Assembly: GCF_019264485.1 (NCBI RefSeq)
Contig: NZ_JAHVAA010000002.1
Location: forward strand, 82,183 to 146,182
Direction: 5' to 3'
Source of the DNA: Sediminibacterium sp.
GTDB taxonomy: Bacteria; Bacteroidota; Bacteroidia; Chitinophagales; Chitinophagaceae
Length of the DNA: 64,000 bases
In this document: in pieces, positions 9,860-17,690 of the stretch
Numbering within the stretch: the stretch's first letter is position 1
How the letters are laid out: each line of letters opens with the position of its first letter
Notes under the pieces: generated by a model
What the model was told of the DNA's origin: nothing
The model's database searches: none
The model's input: only the letters and a program-made list of their open reading frames with translations
Translations under genes and position numbers: made by a program

Positions 9860-10834
9860 CTATTTTAAACTTTCTAAAACTTTATCAAAACTAATCCAGT
9901 AAATATCTCCACTCCCATTTTGCGGAGACCTGAATGTTTTTTCCAGATCTTCTAATGTTACCTTTTTATCAAACACTTGTTTCAGGATATTTCGTTCGCT
10001 CGTAAAAAACATTTTTTTCTTATCAAAACTCACAAAGGGGCAATAATCAATTCTGTTTGAATTGAGGATGGAGATATGCTTTGCAGCTTGCCAATTACCT
10101 GATTTATCTTTCTGAGTGATGTATAAATCACTTCTACCCATATCATCTTTTCTGCCATAAGAAGTAAATAAAATAAAATCTTCGTCAGGTGAAACAAAAG
10201 CATTAAACTCATCAACCTTCGTGTTAACAGCAGTATCCAAAGCCACAGGCTGGTTAAATTTACCTGCTGTCCATATTGCTACATATATATCTTCTCTACC
10301 AACGCCATTCTTATAGGAAGCGGTAAAATAGAGATTTCCAGATTTTGTAAGAGACGGATAAAACTCATTTGCCTCTGTGTTAACTGGCGCACCAATATTT
10401 TGTGGTATAGCTGACCAGCTATCTCCCTGTTTTTCAACATACCAGATATCAAAATCCTTAGCTTTATCACCCGTAAGTGGTCTGTTAGATGAAAAAAGAA
10501 GTCTCTTCCCGTCTGGAGAGAATGTCGGCTCCAAATCACTATAATTACCTGCAAAAGAGGCTATCTGTGGATTACTCCAAATTCCTTTCAAGTCTTTTCG
10601 CATGTACACAATGGTTTGAAAATAGCCCAGGGGTGATTGAATCGTATAAAATAACTCTGTTTCATCCGGTGATAAAGCAAAATCGCGCTCAGGTATTCCT
10701 GTACTTACTACGCCAGCCTGAAATAAGGTTGGAACTAAAGGTGGTTCGGTAAATGAAATTTTTACCTGTGCAATCAATATACTGCTACACAAAAAAGAAA
10801 AGAAGATCATCAAAACTTTGTACTGAATTTTCAT
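9860..10834 (-). CDS. Exported PD40/TolB-like beta-propeller protein
   Basis: This is an exported protein of 324 residues with a signal peptide ending near IAQ (residue 22-23). Several WD40-like PD40 repeats are visible: FALSPDETELFYT, EPTFSPDGKRLLFSSNRP, FYPSLTKSGNLYFTAS, AFVSPDEDFILFTS and PFVSFDKKKMFFTSER, each pairing a D-rich turn with an aromatic strand. Such propellers bind peptides, glycans or partner proteins and have no catalytic signature here. The gene stands alone between two terminators and is transcribed away from the pentose operon. A shared sequence motif upstream of both may mean common control. Confidence 0.8.
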   Translation of the reverse strand: MKIQYKVLMIFFSFLCSSILIAQVKISFTEPPLVPTLFQAGVVSTGIPERDFALSPDETELFYTIQSPLGYFQTIVYMRKDLKGIWSNPQIASFAGNYSDLEPTFSPDGKRLLFSSNRPLTGDKAKDFDIWYVEKQGDSWSAIPQNIGAPVNTEANEFYPSLTKSGNLYFTASYKNGVGREDIYVAIWTAGKFNQPVALDTAVNTKVDEFNAFVSPDEDFILFTSYGRKDDMGRSDLYITQKDKSGNWQAAKHISILNSNRIDYCPFVSFDKKKMFFTSERNILKQVFDKKVTLEDLEKTFRSPQNGSGDIYWISFDKVLESLK

Positions 10835-10917
10835 ATGTTTTTCAATTTCTACACCAAAATAACCAGCTAGCCTATTTCATTTTATGAAAGTCAACGAATA
10901 ACATCAATCATTTTATT

Positions 10918-10930
10918 GATAACGATTATC
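10918..10930. promoter_or_regulatory. Candidate operator GATAACGATTATC (left copy)
   Basis: This 13-bp site has arms GATAA and TTATC around CGA and lies about 85 bp upstream of the PD40 gene start. Its core ATAACGATTAT recurs exactly at 11708-11718 just before the pentose operon. It may be a binding site for a regulator shared by both genes. No regulator gene lies in the neighbourhood. Confidence 0.35.
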
Positions 10931-10986
10931 GCTGTCCGAAGTAGTAGTGTTAGTAAATGGTAGTAGATTTCATTGAAAAAAGTTCA

Positions 10987-11014
10987 CAAAAAAACCCGGA
11001 TAGAAATCCAGGTT
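10987..11014 (-). terminator. Leftward terminator-like hairpin without an upstream gene
   Basis: Read leftward, arms AACCTGGAT and ATCCGGGTT fold around a TTCT loop with one G-T wobble and run straight into a T7 tract. This is a good intrinsic terminator on the minus strand, but no leftward gene lies to its right before 11740. Confidence 0.5.
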
Positions 11015-11547
11015 GATATGCATTTTTAACTTAAAACACATGAGAAAATTGTGCGTTTATCCAAATGATTCATTGAAGTTGATATTCAAGAATCAGGCTA
11101 TTACTATATGAATGAAACCAGATTGACAGAGATTAGCTACTATGAATCTTATTCCCTTTGTAAAGGTAGATAGCACTTGTTTTCATTTTTCCGAAAATCT
11201 ATCAGTTACCGAAAACGTCTACCAGAATGTCAAAATGGATGTTTATTTAGCACTGAAGACAATTTGAGCAACGTTTACTCGCTTTCTGTTAGTCTGTATT
11301 ATCTTCTCTACAATAGAAAAGAATAATTAAAAAATGGTTCATCCAATGGTTTAACAAATACCATCTCCCCATCACCTCATCTGGTAAAGCAATAAGACTA
11401 TAAACCGATCAACCATGTCTGATTAATTTTCTAAAGCTGATTGCAACAATAAAAATAGGGTCACTAGCAAAATTGATTTTGCTGAATAAGTATTGCAACT
11501 TAAAATAAGAGTTGCATAATATTTTGTTATCCTATGCAAATACGATA

Positions 11548-11579
11548 CAAAATTAAATCATAAACTACTATAGATCAAT
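11548..11579 (-). promoter_or_regulatory. Candidate leftward promoter, TTG-N20-TAATTTTG
   Basis: On the minus strand a TTG (preceded by A) sits 20 bp before TAATTTTG, matching the Bacteroidota TTTG-N17-23-TAnnTTTG pattern except for one base in the distal box. With the hairpin at 10987-11014 it would frame a transcript of roughly 550 nt that carries no frame of 60 codons. Confidence 0.35.
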
Positions 11580-11693
11580 TATTTATAATTCCAAAACCCT
11601 CAATTACAATGCAATAAATGCAATTGTCAATTTTATAGTATTGAATTTAAATGATAAGAATGTGACTATTAAAGTATGCATATGAATTCTGTG

Positions 11694-11718
11694 AATCGTT
11701 TTTTAAAATAACGATTAT
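11694..11718. promoter_or_regulatory. Inverted repeat and operator copy before the pentose operon
   Basis: AATCGTT (11694-11700) and AACGATT (11710-11716) form a 7-bp inverted repeat with a 9-nt spacer, 23 bp before the first gene. The right arm lies within ATAACGATTAT, an exact 11-bp copy of the site at 10919-10929. The position fits a repressor or activator site for the operon. Confidence 0.4.
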
Positions 11719-11739
11719 ATTACGTAACACAATTTTGTT

Positions 11740-12870
11740 ATGACCAAACATTACCAGTCATCACGGCGAAGATTTCTCAGTAATCTGGGGCTGGCCGGAT
11801 TAGGTCTGCCATTAATGACTGCCAAAGATTTTATGCATCCATTTGTTTCAAAACAAAAAAATATGCAACAGAGTAAGAAGTTGGGTATTGCACTGGTTGG
11901 CTTAGGGGGTTACGCCACAGGCCAGTTGGGCCCTGCACTTTTGGAAAGTGAACATTGCTATCTCGCAGGTATTGTTACCGGAACACCTTCAAAGATTCCT
12001 GTTTGGAAAGAAAAGTATAAGCTATCGGAGAAAAATATCTACAGTTATGATACTTATGACCAGATAAAAAACAATCCTGACATTGATATTATTTATGTGG
12101 TATTACCTAATAATATGCATGCTGAATATACAATCCGGGGATTTGAAGCTGGTAAGCATGTTATCTGTGAAAAACCAATGGCTATAACTGTTCCTGATTG
12201 TGACAGAATGATAGCAGCTTCTAAAAAAGCCAATAAATTTTTATCGGTAGGTTATCGTTTACATTTTGAACCCTATAATCTTGAAATGGTAAAACTGGGT
12301 ACTTCAAAAGAATATGGTGAAATTAAGAAAATCAGCGGTGGCTTTGGTTTTAAAGCCACTCCAAACCAGTGGCGCTTACAACAAAAATATGCAGGTGGAG
12401 GACCTTTGATGGATCTGGGTATTTATGCTATTCAGGGCATGTGTTATACAACAGGTATGGAACCTATTGCCGTTTCCGCACAGGAAGGCAAGAAGACAGA
12501 TTTAAACAGATTTAGTGAAGTTGAACAATCCTTAAGCTGGCAATTTGAATTCCCTAATAGACTTATAGGTAGTGGCGCAGCGAGTTATGATGACAATATG
12601 AATTTTCTTAAAGCCGAGGCAGCGCAAGGTGTTTTTGAACTTACCACCGCCTACAACTACAATGGATTGAGTGGTTATACACCAGCCGGGCCGATGAATT
12701 TTCCTCAGGTTAACCAGCAGGCCAGACAATTAGATGCTATTGCATTATCAATTAAGAATAATAAACCATCTATTGTACCTGGTGAAATGGGGAGAAGAGA
12801 TGTAAAGTACCTACAAGCCATTTACGAAGCCATGAGAACAGGAAAAAGAATAACAATTAAAGCTGATTAG
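11740..12870 (+). CDS. Tat-exported Gfo/Idh/MocA sugar oxidoreductase
   Basis: This 376-residue NAD(P)-dependent sugar dehydrogenase is related to glucose-fructose oxidoreductase. A twin-arginine signal (SRRRFLSNLGLAGLG, residues 8-22) marks it as periplasmic. The Rossmann motif VGLGGYATG follows near residue 53, then the catalytic Lys motif CEKPMA, and later GYRLHFEP and the C-terminal GEMGRRDVKYLQAIYEAMRTG segment that resemble the Zymomonas enzyme. In this operon it most plausibly oxidises xylose (or another aldose) to the aldonolactone. Periplasmic members keep a tightly bound cofactor, so a second substrate or electron acceptor would be needed to regenerate it. The exact sugar is inferred from neighbours. 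It is the first gene of the operon. Confidence 0.85.
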   Translation: MTKHYQSSRRRFLSNLGLAGLGLPLMTAKDFMHPFVSKQKNMQQSKKLGIALVGLGGYATGQLGPALLESEHCYLAGIVTGTPSKIPVWKEKYKLSEKNIYSYDTYDQIKNNPDIDIIYVVLPNNMHAEYTIRGFEAGKHVICEKPMAITVPDCDRMIAASKKANKFLSVGYRLHFEPYNLEMVKLGTSKEYGEIKKISGGFGFKATPNQWRLQQKYAGGGPLMDLGIYAIQGMCYTTGMEPIAVSAQEGKKTDLNRFSEVEQSLSWQFEFPNRLIGSGAASYDDNMNFLKAEAAQGVFELTTAYNYNGLSGYTPAGPMNFPQVNQQARQLDAIALSIKNNKPSIVPGEMGRRDVKYLQAIYEAMRTGKRITIKAD

Positions 12871-12884
12871 TATTACCATTGTTT

Positions 12885-12900
12885 AAGTGTGCGACGCAAC
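12885..12900 (+). repeat. 16-bp dispersed repeat, copy 1
   Basis: AAGTGTGCGACGCAAC lies in the 71-bp gap between the oxidoreductase and dehydratase genes. The exact reverse complement occurs at 53102-53117, some 40 kb away. The word is not part of either coding region. Confidence 0.6.
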
Positions 12901-12941
12901 AACTGGTGCCATAAAAAACAAAAGATTAAAACACATAACTC

Positions 12942-14660
12942 ATGTCACAGAAATTACGCAGTCAGGACTGGTTTGGCAAAAAGAATAAAGACGGAATCAT
13001 TTACCGTAGCTGGATGAAAAACCAAGGTATGCCCACCGATATGTTTGATGGGCGTCCTGTTATTGGCATCTGTAATACATTCAGTGAGCTTACACCTTGT
13101 AATGCCCATTTCCGTGATCATGCCGAAGCAGTAAAAAAAGGTGTATTGGAAGCAGGAGGTTTTCCACTGGAGTTTCCAATCATGAGTTTGGGTGAAACCC
13201 TGCTCAAACCTACAGCCATGCTTTTTCGAAATCTGGCGAGTATGGATGCAGAAGAATCTATTCGTGGTAATCCTATGGATGCAGTAGTACTTTTAACAGG
13301 TTGTGATAAAACAACACCTTCCACTGTAATGGGTGCTGCCAGTGTGGGATTACCCACTATTGTTGTTCCCGGTGGCCCTATGCTGAATGGAAGATACAAG
13401 GGGCAAACCATTGGCAGTGGTACACATGTTTGGAAGTTTGACGAAGACATGAAGACCGGAAAAATGACGCAGGAAGATTGTGAATATGCAGAAAGCTGCA
13501 TGAGCAGAAGTATTGGTCATTGCATGACGATGGGTACCGCTTCCACAATGGCTTGTATGGTTGAATCATTAGGACTTACCCTCAGTGGCGCATCTGCCAT
13601 ACCTGCAGCCGATTCCAGAAAAAAAGTAATGGCTCAGCTCAGTGGACGAAGAATTGTAGAAATGGTAAAAGAAAACCTTACGATTGATAAAATATTAACC
13701 CGCGAAGCATTTGAAAATGCTATTAAAGTAAATGCGGCTGTAGGAGGTTCATCCAATTTTATTATTCACCTGATGGCGATTGCCGGAAGGATTGGCGTTG
13801 ACCTGCATCTGGATGATTTTGACACATTGGGCAGTAAGATTCCGCTGCTCGTGAACTTAATGCCTTCGGGAAAATTCCTCATGGAAGATTTTTATTATGC
13901 CGGTGGCTTACCTGTAGTATTAAACGAATTAAGTAAGCACCTGCATAAAAATGTAATAACGGTAACAGGTAAAAACCACCATGAAAATATAACAGGACAG
14001 ACAGACTGTTATAACACTGAAGTAATTGCCCCATATGAACAACCACTCATTGCTGAAGCAGGTTGCGTAGTAGTAAAAGGCAATCTCGCATTGAATGGCG
14101 CCGTAATGAAGCCTTCTGCTGCTTCACCACATTTAATGAAACATAAGGGAAGAGCCGTAGTATTTGAAAGCATTGAAGATTACAATGCAAGAATTGATGA
14201 CCCTGAACTGGATATTGATGAAACCTGTGTAATGGTTTTAAAATATGTAGGTCCTGTTGGTTATCCCGGCATGCCCGAAGTAGGCAATATGGCTTTGCCT
14301 AAAAAAATACTGGAAAAAGGTATCAGAGATATGGTTCGCATCAGCGATGGAAGAATGAGTGGCACTGCCTATGGAACTGCTATCCTTCACGTATCGCCCG
14401 AATCGGCCATTGGTGGCAACCTCGCTCTTGTACAAAATGGCGATATGATTGAACTGGATGTTGAGCAAAGAAAATTACATCTTGATGTATCGGATGAAGA
14501 GTTAGCAAAAAGAAGGGCTAACTGGGTTGCACCAGCACCTGCAGCCACAAGGGGTTATGTAAGTCTGTATATTAAACATGTAATGGGTTCAGACAAAGGC
14601 GCCGATCTTGATTTTTTGCAGGGCAGTTCCGGTTCAGTTGTTACCAGAGATTCACATTAA
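12942..14660 (+). CDS. IlvD/Edd-family sugar-acid dehydratase (xylonate dehydratase-like)
   Basis: This 572-residue iron-sulfur dehydratase would convert an aldonate to its 2-keto-3-deoxy acid. Candidate cluster ligands are Cys53 (LTPCNAH), Cys121 (LTGCDKTTPS) and Cys194 (GHCMTMGTAST), spaced as in pentonate dehydratases. The conserved segment RISDGRMSGTAYGT near the C-terminus carries the catalytic Ser. The length and the TPCN motif fit the sugar-acid branch and not dihydroxyacid dehydratase (IlvD itself), and no valine or isoleucine genes are nearby. Between a lactonase gene and a sugar dehydrogenase gene it most likely acts on xylonate. No signal peptide is present, so it is cytoplasmic. 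Confidence 0.88.
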   Translation: MSQKLRSQDWFGKKNKDGIIYRSWMKNQGMPTDMFDGRPVIGICNTFSELTPCNAHFRDHAEAVKKGVLEAGGFPLEFPIMSLGETLLKPTAMLFRNLASMDAEESIRGNPMDAVVLLTGCDKTTPSTVMGAASVGLPTIVVPGGPMLNGRYKGQTIGSGTHVWKFDEDMKTGKMTQEDCEYAESCMSRSIGHCMTMGTASTMACMVESLGLTLSGASAIPAADSRKKVMAQLSGRRIVEMVKENLTIDKILTREAFENAIKVNAAVGGSSNFIIHLMAIAGRIGVDLHLDDFDTLGSKIPLLVNLMPSGKFLMEDFYYAGGLPVVLNELSKHLHKNVITVTGKNHHENITGQTDCYNTEVIAPYEQPLIAEAGCVVVKGNLALNGAVMKPSAASPHLMKHKGRAVVFESIEDYNARIDDPELDIDETCVMVLKYVGPVGYPGMPEVGNMALPKKILEKGIRDMVRISDGRMSGTAYGTAILHVSPESAIGGNLALVQNGDMIELDVEQRKLHLDVSDEELAKRRANWVAPAPAATRGYVSLYIKHVMGSDKGADLDFLQGSSGSVVTRDSH

Positions 14661-14663
14661 ATA

Positions 14664-15659
14664 ATGTCCATGAAAAAGACTACTGCCATTATCATCGGTT
14701 TATGTATTAGCTGTTGTTCATTTGCTCAATACAAAACAACAGGCGTTATTGAACGAATTAATGATGCGCTTGATCTGGTAATCGACAAAAACAGTAAAGC
14801 AGAAATTATTGCCGAGGGTTTTGAATGGAGCGAGGGACCACTATGGGTTAAAAGATATAAAATGCTTTTATTCTCTGATGTACCCACCAACACTATTTAT
14901 AAATGGACCGCAGAAAAAGGCAAAGAAATTTACCTGCAACCTTCAGGCTTTACCGGCACTTCTTCGAAAAGTAAAGAACCAGGTAGCAATGGTTTGCTGT
15001 TAGATACTCAGGGTAGCCTTGTTCTGTGTCAGCATGGCAACAGACAGATGGCTGCAATGTCATCCGATCTTGATAAACCGGAAGCTCATTTTCTGCGACT
15101 GGCCTCTCATTACAAAGGCAAACGTTTCAGCAGTCCGAATGATGCTGTGTATAACAGACAGGGAGATCTTTTTTTTACGGATCCACCCTATGGCTTACCC
15201 ATGCAAAACGATCTTGATCCGGAAAAAGAAATACCATTTAACGGCGTGTATAACCGCAAAAAAAATGGAATAGTATCTCTTTTAACAGATAGTATTACCC
15301 GACCAAATGGCATTGCTTTCTTTCCGGGCGAAAAACAACTGATCATCGCCTGCTCCGATCCTGCTAAACCCAACTGGTATAGCTATGATGTGGTTGATGG
15401 TGAATTAAAGAATGGAAAAATATTTTACACTGCTAAAATGGAAAAGGGCATCAAAGGTTTACCTGACGGACTAAAAATAAACAGCAAGGGAATAGTATTT
15501 GCAACAGGACCAGGAGGTATCTGGATCTTCAATAGTAATGCTGTATTACTAGGTAAAATTAAACTGGATGAAGCCGCTTCAAATGTGGCACTATCCGACG
15601 ACGAAAAAACTTTATTCATTACAAACGATATGCGTGTATTGCGTATTGGGTTAAAATAA
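14664..15659 (+). CDS. SMP-30/gluconolactonase-family exported lactonase
   Basis: This 331-residue six-bladed propeller of the SMP-30/gluconolaconase family hydrolyses sugar lactones to aldonates using a bound divalent metal. The N-terminus (residues 3-20, ending CSFAQ) is a signal peptide, placing it in the periplasm with the preceding oxidoreductase. Typical family segments are [12 protein letters not shown] (metal-binding Glu), [19 protein letters not shown], and [11 protein letters not shown] and [10 protein letters not shown] with the expected Asn and Asp ligands. It begins 3 bp after the dehydratase stop; a second ATG two codons later (14670) is an equally good start. The expected substrate is xylonolactone, by context. 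Confidence 0.88.
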   Translation: MSMKKTTAIIIGLCISCCSFAQYKTTGVIERINDALDLVIDKNSKAEIIAEGFEWSEGPLWVKRYKMLLFSDVPTNTIYKWTAEKGKEIYLQPSGFTGTSSKSKEPGSNGLLLDTQGSLVLCQHGNRQMAAMSSDLDKPEAHFLRLASHYKGKRFSSPNDAVYNRQGDLFFTDPPYGLPMQNDLDPEKEIPFNGVYNRKKNGIVSLLTDSITRPNGIAFFPGEKQLIIACSDPAKPNWYSYDVVDGELKNGKIFYTAKMEKGIKGLPDGLKINSKGIVFATGPGGIWIFNSNAVLLGKIKLDEAASNVALSDDEKTLFITNDMRVLRIGLK

Positions 15660-15663
15660 AAAC

Positions 15664-16500
15664 ATGAAGGCATATAAATTATTGAATGGCATTGCACTGG
15701 AACAAAACGATCAACTATACTTCGCAGCAGGAGAAGATTGGAACAATTTTATCAATGATGATGGTGTTTTACAAAAAGCCAGTTCCTGGATAAAATCTGG
15801 AAAAGCAGAACCTGTCAGCACACTGGATACATCTGCACTAAGAGCGCCTATCGGCAAAGAACAGGAACTTTGGGCCTGTGGTGTAACCTATTTAAGAAGT
15901 AAGATTGGCCGGCAGGAAGAAAGTAAAGACAGCGGCGGTGCCGATTTCTATGCAAAAGTATATGAAGCTGAAAGACCCGAAGTTTTTTTTAAAGCTACTC
16001 CACATCGCGTAGTGGGACATGGCGAAAAAGTAAGAATACGCAAAGACAGTACATGGGATGTTCCTGAACCAGAATTAACACTGGTTGTAACATCTTCAGG
16101 CAAGATCATTGGTTATACCATTGGTAACGATATGAGCAGCAGGAGTATTGAAGGAGAAAATCCTTTATACCTGCCCCAGGCCAAAACATATGATGCATGC
16201 GCAGCAGTTGGCCCCTGTGTTTATATTACCGATGAACCGATTGACAAGAACACAGAAATTTCATTAACAATTCTGCGAAATAATTCAGTTGCTTTCAATG
16301 GTTCTATTACATTGGCTCAAATGAAACGTACACCAGCAGAATTGGTTTCATTCGTATATCGGGAAGCATCTTTCCCTTTCGGCTGCCTCATTATGACCGG
16401 TACAGGAGTAGTACCAGACAGTAGTTTCACTTTACAATCTGCTGATGAAATACAAATCAGTATCAGTTCAATTGGCACACTGGTTAATTCAGTTGCCTGA
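15664..16500 (+). CDS. FAH-family 2-keto-3-deoxy-pentonate dehydratase
   Basis: This 278-residue enzyme of the fumarylacetoacetate hydrolase family carries the metal ligands E135 and E137 in [12 protein letters not shown] and D156 in GNDMSSR. The stretch [17 protein letters not shown] and the following DACAAVGPC closely match 2-keto-3-deoxy-D-arabinonate/xylonate dehydratases such as archaeal KdaD and bacterial XylX. The reaction yields 2-oxoglutarate semialdehyde, the last intermediate of the Weimberg pathway before 2-oxoglutarate. It starts 4 bp after the lactonase stop in the same operon. An FAH-type hydrolase on another 2-keto acid is the alternative, but the operon argues for the dehydratase. 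Confidence 0.85.
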   Translation: MKAYKLLNGIALEQNDQLYFAAGEDWNNFINDDGVLQKASSWIKSGKAEPVSTLDTSALRAPIGKEQELWACGVTYLRSKIGRQEESKDSGGADFYAKVYEAERPEVFFKATPHRVVGHGEKVRIRKDSTWDVPEPELTLVVTSSGKIIGYTIGNDMSSRSIEGENPLYLPQAKTYDACAAVGPCVYITDEPIDKNTEISLTILRNNSVAFNGSITLAQMKRTPAELVSFVYREASFPFGCLIMTGTGVVPDSSFTLQSADEIQISISSIGTLVNSVA

Positions 16501-16519
16501 TCAATACAATTGCTGCCCT

Positions 16520-17671
16520 ATGAATAAAAGCCGGATTACTATTTTATTGTGCATCGCACTAATTTATGGTGTACTCAGTTTTACTACCAGAACACAAAAC
16601 AGTTCATTAAAAGAAGCATACAAAGATGTTTTTCTAATGGGTGCTGCTGTAAATGATGCCATTGTTTCGGGTTCCGATAAATTATCGCAGGAAATTGTTG
16701 TAAAACAATTCAACAGCATTACACTTGAAAACTCCATGAAAGCGGCATTAATTAATCCACAGCCGGGTGTTTTCAATTTTGGTCCCGCTGATGCATTTGT
16801 TGCATTTGGTGAAGCCCATAAAATGTTTATTGTAGGACATACACTGGTATGGCATAACCAGGTTCCGGCCTGGTTCTTTACCAATGCCAGTGGAAAAGCC
16901 AACACAAAAGCAGAACAAATTGAACGCCTACGCAGTCATATTGAAAAAGTAGCCGGTCGCTATGCAGGAAGGGTACATGCATGGGATGTTGTGAATGAAG
17001 TAATAGATAACGACGGTAGTTACAGACCTACAAGTTGGGTAAACGCTTTTGGCAATGGCGATACGTTGGTGAAATATGCTTTCAAATTTGCCAGCCAGTA
17101 TGCACCCAATACCGAATTATACTACAATGATTTTAACGCATGGCGGCCAACAAAAAGAGATGGTATTGTTCGCATGGTGAAAATGTTGCAAAAAGAAGGT
17201 ATCAGGATTGATGGTGTAGGTATTCAGGGGCATTGGGGTCTTAATTATCCGACAAATGAGTATATCGAAGCAGCCATTGATGCTTATGCTGCAACAGGTG
17301 TTAAAGTAATGATTACCGAGCTGGATGTAGATGTTTTGCCACTCACCAAAGAAGGACAAATTATTGGTCAGGGTATGAGCGACAGACAGTTTCAGCTTGA
17401 AGAGTTTAAGACATTCCTCGATCCTTATCAAAAAGGGTTACCGGATGATGTGCAACAACAATTAACCAATCGTTACAAGGAATTATTTAATATCTTTTAC
17501 GGGAAAAAAGATAAAATAGCGCGGGTTACCTGTTGGGGTATTCATGATGGTATGAGCTGGAAGAACGATTACCCGATACCCAATCGCACCAATTATCCAT
17601 TGCTCTGGAACAGGAATAGGCAGCCTAAACCTGCATTTCAGGCTATACTGGATATTCCGGTAAAAAAATAA
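16520..17671 (+). CDS. GH10 endo-1,4-beta-xylanase
   Basis: This 383-residue secreted enzyme hydrolyses internal beta-1,4 bonds of xylan. The catalytic acid/base is Glu160 (HAWDVVNEVID) and the nucleophile is Glu267 (MITELDVDV). Further family landmarks are TLVWHNQ and YYNDFNAW. A hydrophobic N-terminal segment (residues 6-22) acts as a signal peptide. The open frame extends back to 16445, but that would overlap the dehydratase gene by 56 bp and put the signal peptide inside the protein, so I take the ATG at 16520. There is no visible carbohydrate-binding or T9SS C-terminal domain. Its presence in the operon is the main evidence that the pathway degrades xylose. Confidence 0.93.
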   Translation: MNKSRITILLCIALIYGVLSFTTRTQNSSLKEAYKDVFLMGAAVNDAIVSGSDKLSQEIVVKQFNSITLENSMKAALINPQPGVFNFGPADAFVAFGEAHKMFIVGHTLVWHNQVPAWFFTNASGKANTKAEQIERLRSHIEKVAGRYAGRVHAWDVVNEVIDNDGSYRPTSWVNAFGNGDTLVKYAFKFASQYAPNTELYYNDFNAWRPTKRDGIVRMVKMLQKEGIRIDGVGIQGHWGLNYPTNEYIEAAIDAYAATGVKVMITELDVDVLPLTKEGQIIGQGMSDRQFQLEEFKTFLDPYQKGLPDDVQQQLTNRYKELFNIFYGKKDKIARVTCWGIHDGMSWKNDYPIPNRTNYPLLWNRNRQPKPAFQAILDIPVKK

Positions 17672-17690
17672 ATACATCCAATTCAAACAT

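Larger units (their letters stand above)
10835..11739. other. 905-bp gene-poor region between divergent genes
   Basis: The region separates the leftward PD40 gene from the rightward pentose operon. No frame with a recognisable product is present. It does hold two copies of ATAACGATTAT near its ends, a leftward terminator-like hairpin at 10987-11014, a candidate leftward promoter at 11548-11579 and a small inverted repeat TGCAACT/AGTTGCA at 11494-11516. The length, much more than a divergent promoter needs, suggests an unannotated transcript or decayed gene. Confidence 0.6.

Noticed and set aside
11142..11267. 42-codon rightward frame starting MNLIPFVKVDS in the gene-poor region
   Set aside because: Too short, no recognisable family and no ribosome-binding context; kept only as part of the description of the gap.
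11494..11516. Inverted repeat TGCAACT/AGTTGCA
   Set aside because: Short arms with a 9-nt spacer are expected by chance in AT-rich gaps; noted only within the region description.
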